The translations under genes and the position numbers were made by a program. DNA of 64,000 bases from Gonatopus flavifemur (Eukaryota > Arthropoda > Insecta > Hymenoptera > Dryinidae). Location: positions 62,001-126,000 of the forward strand of contig JAFFJZ010000046.1 in NCBI GenBank assembly GCA_018340375.1. The letters are read 5' to 3'. The notes under the pieces were generated by a model. The model saw only the letters and a program-made list of their open reading frames with translations, was not told the origin of the DNA and did not search any database. This document shows positions 21,756-31,912 of this stretch, one piece after another (the first letter of the stretch is position 1; every line of letters starts with the position of its first letter).

Positions 21756-22936
21756 AGAAGACCGTCCACTTACTGCTCTGATGGGAATGTGCTCAACATA
21801 GTTCAAGTATACACGCCTACATCTGCGTACCGTGAGGAAGACATCGACCAAACGTACGATGAAATAGAAGAAGTGATAGAATATGTGAAGGGAGAAGGAA
21901 ATTTGACGACCATAGGCGACTGATATGCGGTAGTGGGGCAAGGAAAAAAGGGCGACATAAACGGAGATTTTGCTTTAGGAGAAAGAGATGAAAGATGACA
22001 ACTTCTAATCAAATTCTGTGAGAGTCATAGAATGCTTATTACCAACACATTATTCGAAAATCATCCAAGGAGAATCGATACTTGGAAAATGTCAGGAGAT
22101 ACAGCAAGATATCAAATTGATTACATATTAGTGAAACGAAGATTTAGAAATCGAATGAGAAGCCGTGAAACTTATCCAGGTGCGGATATAGATCACAATA
22201 TGTTCCTGATGAAATGTTCTCTGAAATTCAAAGCTCTGAAGAAGAGAAGGAAAATGCATGAAGCATGGAATTTTGAGAATCTTGAACGGAAACAAGCACA
22301 GGAGGCATTCAAAGTGATGTTGGATGGAAAATTGGAGGATCTACAAAAGGAAAACTTTGAAATAGAGAGAAGATGGGCAAATATAAAGGAGAACATAGGA
22401 CAATGTGCAAATGAAATTTTGAAGAACGATGGAATGGAACCTAAGAAACTATGGATAACGGATGGAATTCTCGATTCAATTAATGGGATGAGGAAATACA
22501 AGAATAAGGATAGTGAACAAGACCAGCAGACATACAAATCACTGAGGAATGAAATGATACCAGAATCAAAGGGAGCGAAAGAACAATGATTAGAAGAAGC
22601 AAGTCAGGATATGGAAGTAAGATTACATTTAGGGAGAATAGATTAGGCATATAGGATTGTTGAGAGATCTTTTGAACGAATGGATCCCAGGAGCAGTAAG
22701 ATTAAAAATTCTCTGAGGAGATAATTGATAAGAACTGAGGGGAAAATATAACAATGGATTGATCATTCAGAAGATCTGTATAAAGAAAACGATAATATAG
22801 GATTTTTAGAGAGGAAAGAAGATGTCGACGAATAAGAGTTGGGAGATTCGATTTTGAGATCAGAATTCGACAGGGCTTGAGGAGAATTGTACAATAATAA
22901 AGCGCCAGGAAAAGATGGCATGAGTGCGGTCCTTAT

Positions 22937-23144
22937 CATCACAGTAAAAAATTTTTCGTCATTGTGTGAAGTGTTAAAAGTTGTATGTAGAATATTTAAC
23001 ATTCTAGAGTGTCGATTCAACACAATCGTTGTTAACGCAAACAAAAAAAAAACACGATCGTGTTGAATCAACACTCTGGAATGTTAAATATTCTACATAC
23101 AACTTTTAACACTTTACACAATGACGAAAAATTTGTTACTATGT
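22937..23144. mobile_element. Hairpin MITE inside LINE copy 1
   Basis: About 208 bp folding into one long hairpin. The left arm, containing ATTTTTCGTCATTGTG and AGTGTTAAAAGTTGTATG, is mirrored at the right, with a loop of about 20 nt around 23040. Non-coding; the ends are set to within a few bases. Confidence 0.65.
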
Positions 23145-23365
23145 AGCCTCCAGTCAAAGAACTCATGACCCACTGTTTGAATTGGTCAGAGATACGTACA
23201 AAAATGGAAAAGTATCGAAAGATTCCCGAAAAAATAGAATTGTCGCCATTTCGAAGAAACAAGGAGCCAACAAATGCGAGAACCACAGAACGATTATTTC
23301 AACTCCACATGCCCTGGAAATACTGACAAAAATTATGTACAGGAGGGTAGAAAATGAAATTTTCC

Positions 23366-23690
23366 ATTCCACCCGTGTGATGAATAGGTTTCACTTATAT
23401 GATCAGTGGATTGCAATCAATCACATGATGAATTCCTTGTTCTGAGGGATCTACATAGATGTGTGAAGCACAATTCAGAGTTTAGATTTATTAAGAATAT
23501 TTTCCACTGTCATGTCTTGATTATTCCGTCCTTAATAATTTTTTTATGTACCCAGTGAATATACACTGATTTTCAATGAATCATCACTGATTGCAGCACC
23601 TTAAGATTGATCCCTCAGAGATAGGGGCTCGGTATCCTTCCCAAATTTGCGAAAACTGAGGGCGGTTGTGAAAATCGATGTCAAACATTT
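23366..23690. other. Spacer between two copies of a duplicated RT segment
   Basis: About 325 bp of unrecognised sequence. On both sides lies the same ~115-bp piece of the LINE RT (23250-23365 and 23695-23810), so the spacer came in together with a duplication or by recombination between two LINE copies. Confidence 0.5.
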
Positions 23691-24676
23691 CAATTCTCAC
23701 CATTCCGAAAAAACAAGGAGCAGACAAATGCGAGAACCGAAAAACGATTGGTTCAACTCCACATGCCCCGAAAATACTGACAAAAATCATATACTGGAGG
23801 ATGGAACATAAAATAGAGAGTGGATTAGCAGAAGATCATTTCGGTTCTAGGAAAAATAGGGGAACGCGAGAAGCAATTTTAGTACTCAGAACAGTAGTAG
23901 AAGAAAGACTTGAGTTGCAAAAGTCTGTGTATATAGGTTTTGTAGATATACAAAAAGCATTCAATGATGTTGATTGAGAGAAAATGTTCGCGATCTTGAA
24001 AGAGATAGGAATTAATTTCAAGGACAAGAGAATAATATATCAATTATGTAAGAATCAAACCGCAATAATAGGAATAGACGGTCAGAGAGGAGAAGCACGA
24101 ATTGAGTACGAGTGGAGTAGGAAGAGCAATTGAATTTACAGTTTCAGGGAGGAAATGTGAGCATGTTGAGATTTGCTGATCCCATGTGGAACGAGTATTT
24201 AGAATTTATGTAGAAATTATGCTCAATGAATTGTGCTCAATGAATGCATAATTTATATGCAGTTTCAGTAGGAAAATGGGCACCTAAAAAAACAAAAGAC
24301 GGAGAGTTGTTGGAGTTTGAATCGTTCATTAAAATGAATTTGTGATCAAATGTAAGAAAACTGAAAGATACATATAATGTGCATTCACTTTTCTTACATC
24401 ACGTTTGAACAATATTCGATGTTGGAGAGAAACGAATTCAAGACATCATTATGAATGTTAAATCATAATCATATTTTAATTAGTGATATTTTATTCTGAG
24501 TTCATCGCAATAAATAAAGTAAACATAATTTGGATATATGGTTATGTTGCTTAGATCCAGCGATGTGTACCTAGATGTGAAATAGGAAATGGGTCTCCAT
24601 CAGTTTATTATTCCGATTATATTTCAACATGATATTATTGATAATCGTTCAAGGTAAATATGTAGATCACATTCGT

Positions 24677-24803
24677 GGCAATATTTCGATGAATTGTGAG
24701 AGCTATGAACATAACCACGGATTCGAACGATGTGTTTCAACACGTCTGTCGTATTCATGGTTATGTTCATAATTCTTACAATTCATCGAAATATTGGTAT
24801 GAA
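24677..24803. repeat. Nested hairpin in the left foldback arm
   Basis: AATATTTCGATGAATTGTGA pairs with TACAATTCATCGAAATATT around a short loop. The same hairpin recurs in the right arm at about 28287-28413, so it was present before the arms were duplicated. Confidence 0.7.
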
Positions 24804-25396
24804 TGTTGTTTACTCATTTGCCTTCGATGATCATTAATGATGTCATATACGCATAGGGATTCAAGAACAGAGGAGGGAAATTTGTCAAAATCTGTAAGTG
24901 GAAATCGGATAAAAGAAAGAGAGAAGAAGAGAATAGAGGAGTTCTGTGACAACGCTCGCTCATTGGCTAGCCTGTATCGCTCTTTCTTTTCATCGAAACC
25001 TGAAATTTTATGAGATCCCTTTACCCATTTCACTCGACGATAATACAATCGAATGGAAAAAATTGTGAACCCAGATCTTCTGTTGGTATGAAGAAGGTAT
25101 AGATTCTGAGCTTCCGGAGTGGTGCTACACCTTTGATCGACGTTGCCGACGTTTCGTCATCATTACAGCTGACTCCTTTAAGGCGGTATGAAGAACCAAC
25201 AGATATAAAACGCGGCTCCGCTTGGCGAGCTCCAAGCCTTAATCGTGTTGGCAGATGCGAAAGAACACTGAGCGAACCACCGCTGAAACAACTAATCAGT
25301 AAAAGGAAAGCTCTGGTCCCTCAGTTTCTCATGGATCGCCAATAATGAAGCGTCAACATTAGAAGAAGAAGAGAAACTGTGTGACTTCTCTTTTCT

Positions 25397-25884
25397 GGGT
25401 CGGTGCCGAATCAACGAAAAACCAAATCAACGAAAAAAAATTTACTAGCAGTATGGAGTTGTCATTTTGTTGCAGTATGAGATGAAATTAGTCATAGATC
25501 ATTGATTAAATTAAACGAGAATTCTTTATGTTAACCTATTCACTGCACCCGTTTATTACAGTAGACACGTAATTCATCATTTTGATAAAATTATTAATGA
25601 TTTTCCTAATCGATCGGTACAATCAAACTGTTTCAAACGTCTGTAGAGAACGAAAATCGGTTTGTTGTTATCATAAACATAACCATACCATAATTATAAA
25701 CATAACAAAGGCAAATTGAGTTTACCGTGGGGTTGTGTTAGCAAATCAATGTTTTCTACTTTTCGTTTAATTTAATCAATGATCTATGACTAATTTCATT
25801 CCATACTGCAACAAAATGACAACTTCATACTGCTAGTAAATTTTTTTTCGTTGATTTGGTTTTTCGTTGATTCGGCACCGACCC
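25397..25884. mobile_element. 488-bp MITE with 8-bp target duplication
   Basis: Inverted ends of about 120 bp starting GGGTCGGTGCCGAATCAACG, with exact TCTTTTCT duplications at 25389-25396 and 25885-25892. Non-coding. An 8-bp duplication suggests mobilisation by a hAT-type transposase. Confidence 0.85.
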
Positions 25885-26135
25885 TCTTTTCTCTCAATGA
25901 TAAAGATGGGAATATGGAATAGGCAATCAAAACCGCGTGGACTTCTTAGAAAGAGGAAGGGAATGAGATTGATATCAGCTTCCTTGTCTAAAGACACACG
26001 TCCTCACCCTCAAATAATTCAAACGATTGAATTCTAACAGCAATCATATATACTCTACGCTGCATATTCTGGAACATTTGCCGTTGCATCGTGTTTCCAT
26101 CTTGTAATCATTTACTGAGTGGGATATGATTACAA

Positions 26136-26359
26136 GGTAAACCATAGTAAACCCGAAGTGTAATAAACCCGAAGAGCAGTAGACCCGAAGGCAGTAACCC
26201 GAATGTGATATTTCCGGAGAAAAATAGTTTGTTACTAGCCGCATGCGAATGAAATGAAATGTGACTACAACTTTTTCGGGATTACTCCCGTTCGGGTTTG
26301 CTGCCTTCGGGTCTACTGCACTTCGGGGCTATCGCACTCCGGGTTTACTATGGTTTACC
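26136..26359. mobile_element. 224-bp MITE with internal ACCCGAAG repeats
   Basis: Ends GGTAAACC...GGTTTACC, flanked by GATTACAA (26128-26135) and AATTACAA (26360-26367), an 8-bp duplication with one change. Inside each arm CCCGAAG recurs every 14-17 bp, in opposite orientation in the two arms. Confidence 0.75.
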
Positions 26360-27104
26360 AATTACAACTAAACTAAAATCATTTGACACATAGGTTATAA
26401 TTTACTGCGTATGTCATAACAAACAAGAAAGCAGATGCCCAGCCTGTTTCTTTCTCCCTCTCTCCCTCTCTCTCTCTCTTCATTTCACGTTTACACTTGC
26501 GCAAAACCTCTGGATAATGTCATCTACTCTAATATCTCTATGATATTGACGCTTGAGGCCTCTATAAGTTTGCGACATACGATACCATTGGATGAAATAA
26601 GAGGTAAGATGTTTTCCTCTATGACTTCCCTTTCTATCTAATCACATCGCATGCATATAATTTCACCTTAATGCTCGATACTCCATCCTGCATAGCACAG
26701 CAAAGCACACCACATCAGGAAGTTTGAAAAAAGTTCTTGAGAATTCATAATGAATTTTTTTGAATTCCAATTGACTCTCTATGAACTTCCCTTGAACTAG
26801 TGTGCTTTACGGGACGAAATTTCAGCTCGAAACTACTGAAAATATTAAAAAAATGAAAAAAATAACATACGCCCGAGGGAGCACCACGTGTTACTAGTCA
26901 TGCGCCAGTCATCGAAATACTTACCCAGTTTTTTAGGGTTTAATTTCATTAGCGTCACTTGAATTTCTTTTGGTTAATTTGTTCAACATTCCATTCCTAT
27001 TGTTCACGGAATTATTCACTCATTTTTATACATAAATTACTACCTCACCCCTTAGTCAATTTATGATCATAAGAAAAATGTTGTTCCCGCTCCTAAAAGT
27101 TTTA

Positions 27105-27242
27105 GGCCTCTCTCCCATGGAGCGGATAAGCGCAACGCGGAACTCATGAGATTGGTTGATTCCTAGTTTAATTTGGAAATACCTAGGAATCAATCAATCT
27201 CATGCGTTCCGCGTTGCGCTTTTACGCTCCATGAGAGGGGCC
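27105..27242. repeat. Hairpin repeat
   Basis: About 60-bp arms (GGAGCG..AAGCGCAACGCGGAAC and inverse) around a short loop at about 27166-27182. Probably a very short MITE; target duplication unclear. Confidence 0.6.
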
Positions 27243-28906
27243 CTTAAACATCAAGAATAAGGTGATATCGGTTTCCATAAATCACATGTTCCCATAAATG
27301 AGGAAGCCCAATTACATGCGTGCGTTTGCTGCATGCGATATCATTGGATGAAAAAAGTTGTAAGGTTTTCCCCTGGGACTTCTCTTTCCATCTAATGACA
27401 TCGCATGCAGGAAACGCATGCATATGATTTCACCCTCATGCTTACTACGCATCAAAGAGTACGTTCAGGGTATCCTGTAGTTTCTAGAGTTACTCCCTGT
27501 CTCTACCAATTTTACTCAAAATTAATTTAATGTAATGGTTAGAAAGATCTAGTACCTCTGAGTACTATGGGATACTCTTGAGGACATTCATCGGAGGCAA
27601 AGTTTCTAGATCTCTCCCCCTAGTTTCCTCAACGATTAATGAATATAATCGATTTTAATGAGCAGGTGCATCTTCTCAGCATATCGAAGAAAGTGCAGCT
27701 ATTCTTTATTCTTCATTTCATTTGTTCGTTTCTGAGGAAACTGGGGGGGGGGGGGGTGATTTTGGAATCAAGTAACTTTTTGGGAAGGTAGTGAATGCCG
27801 TTGAGGCCTTAGGCTGGCCTGCCATCCCGAGTGAAAACAAGTCGGTCTGGTGGAGATCACTGGGTGATCAATTGTCCAAGTATGGCCAATAGGACAATCC
27901 CATACGTTGAGCAGATGGGAGTGAATCGCTCATGAGTATGGCACTCGTATGGCTCCAGGTACTCGCAAGAACTCGGAAAAAGTCTCTGAAAAACCAAAAG
28001 CCAACAGAAGATCATGGCTTCACAATTTTTTCCATTCGATTATATTATCGTCGAGTGAAATGGGTAAAGGGATCTCATAAAATTTCAGGTTTCGATGAAA
28101 AGAAAGAGCGATACAGGCTAGCCAATGAGCGAGCGTTGTCACAGAACTCCTCTATTCTCTTCTTCTCTCTTTCTTTTATCCGATTTCCACTTACAGATTT
28201 TGACAAATTTCCCTCCTCTGTTCTTGAATCCCTATGCGTATATGACATCAATAATAATCATCAAAGGCAAATGAGTAAACAACATTCACACCAATATTTC
28301 GATGAATTGTAAGAATTATGAACATAACCATGAATACGACAGACGTGTTGAAACACATCGTTTGAGTCCGTGGTTATGTTCATAGCTCTCACAATTCATC
28401 GGAATATTGTCACGGATGTGATCTACATATTTACCTTGAACGATTATCAATGATATCATGTTGAAATATAATCGAAATAATAAACTAATGAAGACCCATT
28501 TCCTATTTCACATCTAGGTACACATCGCTGGATCTAAACAACATAACCATATATTCAAATTATGTTTACTCTATTTATTGCAATGAACTCAGGATAAAAT
28601 ATCACTAATCAAAATATGATTATGATTTAACATTCATAATGATGTCTTGAATTCGTTTCTCTCCAACATCAAATATTGTTCAAACGTGATGTAAGAAAAG
28701 TGAATGCACATTATATGTATCTTTCAGTTCCCTTACCTGTGATCACAAATTCATTTCAATGAGTGATTCAAACTCCAACAACTCTTCGTCTTTTGTTTTT
28801 TCAGGTGCCCATTCTCCTATTAAACTGCGCATAAATTATGCATTCATTGAACACAATTCATTGAGCATAATTTTTACATAAATTCTACATACTCGTTTCA
28901 CATGGG

Positions 28907-29030
28907 AGGGCATAGCTATATCAGCTACGAGTGGTGCTGAGTTGAAACACATTCTCAACACTATGGAAACAATGTCACTAGGGAAGTATTGTATGAATAT
29001 AAATAACGAAAATCAAAATAGATGCAGGGA
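28907..29030 (+). pseudogene. RTE-like LINE copy 1, RT after the FADD motif
   Basis: Resumes directly after the foldback with IAISATSGAELKHILNTMET, then YCMNINNENQ, parallel to the RT of copy 3 (40500-40340). It ends where about 260 bp of unrelated sequence begins. Confidence 0.75.
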
Positions 29031-29290
29031 CAATTCAGCAAGTAATAGTATATTGTTCATCAAGGGGGGAAAGTGGGAATTTCTCACTTCTCCCCGAGGT
29101 GAACATACTATTTTTTCCCACAACTGCAAGGAAAGTGAAAATCATCTGTTCAATTGCGTATAAAATATTAATATGCATATTTCAGAACGAAAAGATGGTT
29201 TGTATTTTCCTCCCGCTGTGACACATTCGCTTGGAATTCAGCACTTTCTCCCCTAAAAGTAGGTCAGAAAACATCAACTTTCCGTGCAGG
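29031..29290. other. Unidentified insertion in LINE copy 1
   Basis: About 260 bp with no match to the LINE on either side. It contains a weak inverted motif around 29070-29095 (GAAATTCTCACTTCTCC). No gene seen. Confidence 0.45.
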
Positions 29291-29555
29291 TGTGGGCAGA
29301 AAGAATATAAATATCTAGGAAGCATAATTACAGGAGACGGTAGAAGCGAGAGAGATATAAGAGCGAGGATAGTACGAGGGCAATAGGCTCCCCACCCGAA
29401 GAAACAGTCACTATGCTCAAAGAATATTGGCTGAGCAGTAAGGAAGGAACCCTTGAAGAGTTACGTTTTGAGCACAGCATTGTATAGTTGCAAAACTTGG
29501 GCAATTGGAAAAACGGTCCAACGAAAACTTGAATCTTCCGAAATGTGGTGTTATA
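29291..29555 (+). pseudogene. RTE-like LINE copy 1, region after RT
   Basis: EYKYLGSIITGDGRSERDIRARI followed by a decayed LKSY.LSTALYSC.TW and EMWCY, parallel to copy 3. Cut after EMWCY by a mariner insertion at a TA. Confidence 0.75.
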
Positions 29556-30472
29556 CTACTGTGGGCGAAAAGTGAGGTGAATTTGTTTGTAAAATGAAAA
29601 ATCTTCATTTATTCTTCTACATCAATTCCATCCCCTTCAAAGTAATCCCCTCTTGATGAAATACACTTATGCCAACGTTTTTTCCAATCATCGAAACATG
29701 CTAAATAGTCCCTTTCCGGTATAGCCATCAGCGCCTTCTTCGATTCAGCTTTTATCTCCTCAATCGACTCGAAACGCTCTCCCCGGAGTGGGCTCTTGAG
29801 TTTTGGGAATAGCCAGTAGTCACACGGAGCCAAATCAGGCGAATACGGTGGTTGCGGAACGATATGCGTCGAATTTTTGGCGAAATGGTCACGAAGAACG
29901 AGTGCAGTATGAGACGGTGCATTATCGTGATGCAAAAACCAAGAGTTGTTGGCCCATAATTCTGGTCTTTTTAGACGAATTGCTTCACGCATCATATCAG
30001 TAAGGTCTCCAACAGTCAAACGACGATTTTTGAGCACTAATTCCTCCACTTCATCGACGTTTTGGTTATCTGTTGACGTCGATGGTCGTCCGGAACGCTC
30101 CAAGTCATCAACACGTTCTTGACTCTCTTTGGAGTCTTTGTACCACTTATAAACATTTTTCTGCGACATGGTAGGATTACCAAAGGCCTCCCGCAACATC
30201 CTCAAAGTTTCCGCAGCCGAAATTTCATCCCGCAAACAAAATTTTATTGCACTTCCCTGCTCAATTAAATCAGACATTGTAAAAATCGAAAAATGCACTC
30301 TTGGTCGTTTGGTAAACACAAGCGTAAATGTATTACTGATAATGACATTGACATGAAATTTGGCACAGATATCATTAACAGTCCTGCCAACTTGAGAAAA
30401 AAAGAACTACTCTAAAATGTCAAGCCCGCGAAGTTTAAATTAAGAATTCACCTTACTTTTTGCCCACAGTAG
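29556..30472. mobile_element. Mariner (DD34D type), internally deleted
   Basis: 917 bp between TA duplications (29554-29555, 30473-30474), with ends CTACTGTGGGCGAAAAGTGA and its inverse. Autonomous mariners are about 1.3 kb, and here the centre of the transposase is missing. Confidence 0.88.
29609..30319 (-). pseudogene. Mariner transposase with internal deletion
   Basis: 236 residues in one frame. The N-terminus has mariner DNA-binding helices (residues about 16-85, then SGRPSTSTD). After LTVGDLTDM the sequence jumps to MREAIRLKRPELWANNSW, so about 110-120 residues including the first catalytic aspartate are gone. D2 (FLHHDNAPSH) and D3 (SPDLAPCDYWLF) remain, spaced as DD34D. The deletion keeps the frame open but the enzyme must be inactive. 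Confidence 0.88.
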
Positions 30473-30474
30473 TA

Positions 30475-30812
30475 GAAAGATGCTCAGCATTAAGTGGATA
30501 GAGAAAGTAAAAAATGAGGAAAAACTCGAGGAGGTGAATGAATGAAAAAGTCTTCCAAAACATGTCGTGAAAAAAATAAGTTATCTGATAGGACACACAT
30601 CAAGGCATGATAGTTGATTGAAAACAATATTGGAAGGGAAAATGAATGGTAAAACTCGCAAAGGTAAACCAAAATTGGACATATCAAGCAAATTATACAA
30701 GATAAGGGTCGTTGTAGATGAGTGAGAATTGAGCGTTCAGCGGATAAAAGACAAGGTTGGAGAACTTCATCAGACCAGTCAAAAGACTGATTACTTGATG
30801 ATGATGAATTTA
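30475..30812 (+). pseudogene. RTE-like LINE copy 1, 3' end
   Basis: Continues the same LINE after the mariner (RMLSIKWIEKVKNEEKLEE-like, then GHTSRHDS and QGWRTSSDQSKD-like decayed frames) and ends in a short TGATGATGATGA tail at about 30797-30810, as in the other two copies. Confidence 0.75.
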
Positions 30813-31910
30813 CAATCTGAACGAATGGAATGAATTATCTCCAGATCAACAAAGACACAGAGAACAGAGAAATAAGAAAGATAAAGTTCAAGCAAAACAT
30901 CACTTTTTCATCGTTCTCCAAAAACCTTATTGGTATAATTTTCGTACCTCCAGAAAAAATGTTGCACCGCAGTGATACACCATCTACAGCTTTAATCATG
31001 GAACTGACGAGTATTTTTAATCGTCACAAACTCTTCAAAACGTAGTTCGTATTTCTGATCATGGGAGTCGTGTTCTTCCCAAGAGCAGAAACCAAAGTTA
31101 ATTTTTCAAACTCCTTCCTGGCCCATCCAAATGAAGGAAGGTCAGTTGAGGGAGATTCGTTAAAAAGAATCAATTTTGGTTCCTGCTCGCAAGAAGAATA
31201 TGACTCCTTCGAACAGGGATTCAAACTACGTTCTCCACAGTTCGGAACGATTGAAAATACTCGTCAGTTCCGTCATCATGACGCGACAGATTGTGTATCA
31301 CTTCAGTGCAGGATTTTTCCTGAAGATTCGGAAATCAATCAAGAGGAATTCGATTCTACTGATAGTGCTTATCCACATTGAATTGTATGATGAGAAATGG
31401 ACGGTCCCACTTGGGGTGATCTCCCTCACCTGCATTGGATAGTTTTTTCGGCTGCGGATGTTTCACTCTGCAATGAGAACAATACCCATTGATTCTCTCA
31501 ATATCATGTTCAAGTCATAACATGTGCTTGTGAATTGACGTGTACATCGTTTCAAATGAGGTTTCGTTCACAGACACGTGGATTTCACATCAACAAAATA
31601 CCCATATGCATCATACGTATGAGGGTGGCGCAAAAAGACCGACTATATCTCGTTTTCTCACCTTGTCTGAGAATCTCTCACTTCTCCATGTTCTTAGAGT
31701 CCTCTCCAAAGATCAAGTTGGGGAGGAAAGTTTTGAGGAGTCGTCTAAAATTTTTTTAAATTCAGAAAATAGTCGGGATCCATTCTTTTTATTCTTCAAT
31801 CGCTTCCCCTTGTCCGCGTTGTTGGATACCTGAGACATGATGTATGTTTCGTTCATAAGCCGGTATCGAGATTGTAGTTCCAACTTCACAGTTCCGAAAT
31901 TGATTTGAAA
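30813..31910. other. No recognised gene
   Basis: About 1.1 kb. The longest open frame is 31061-31381 (106 codons, plus strand), without known motifs and overlapped by frames on the other strand. Possibly host single-copy DNA. Confidence 0.4.
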
Positions 31911-31912
31911 TA

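Larger units (their letters stand above)
21770..24180 (+). pseudogene. RTE-like LINE copy 1, endonuclease and RT part, decayed
   Basis: 5'-truncated copy of the LINE seen nearly complete at 39658-43007. Recognisable parts are VQVYTPTSAYREEDID (21805), an altered GD-W-N endonuclease motif with TGA in place of Trp (about 21920), ITNTLFENHPRRIDTWKM (22035), YPGADID and the RT finger region (KKQGANKCEN, 23250). It contains many stops, a MITE and a local duplication. It stops within the FADD motif at 24180, where a foldback element has inserted, and resumes at 28907. Confidence 0.8.
24181..28906. mobile_element. 4.7-kb foldback element with ~905-bp inverted arms
   Basis: Left arm 24181-25086 and right arm 28001-28906 are inverse copies, with termini CCCATGTG...CACATGGG. 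The element interrupts LINE copy 1 inside its RT catalytic FADD codons. The target duplication is at most 2-3 bp (AT/AG) and uncertain. The 2.9-kb centre holds two further MITEs and a hairpin but no transposase, so it must depend on another element. The family is not recognised; the short duplication leaves CACTA-like or foldback classes open. Confidence 0.75.

Noticed and set aside
21432..21941. 169-residue minus-strand protein as a single gene
   Set aside because: Its first half is antisense of the RTE-like LINE; only 21440-21755 shows Jockey endonuclease motifs.
27932..28312. 126-codon protein near the right foldback arm
   Set aside because: Most of it lies in the arm and recurs, inverted, in the left arm. 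No family match; a chance frame in a repeat.
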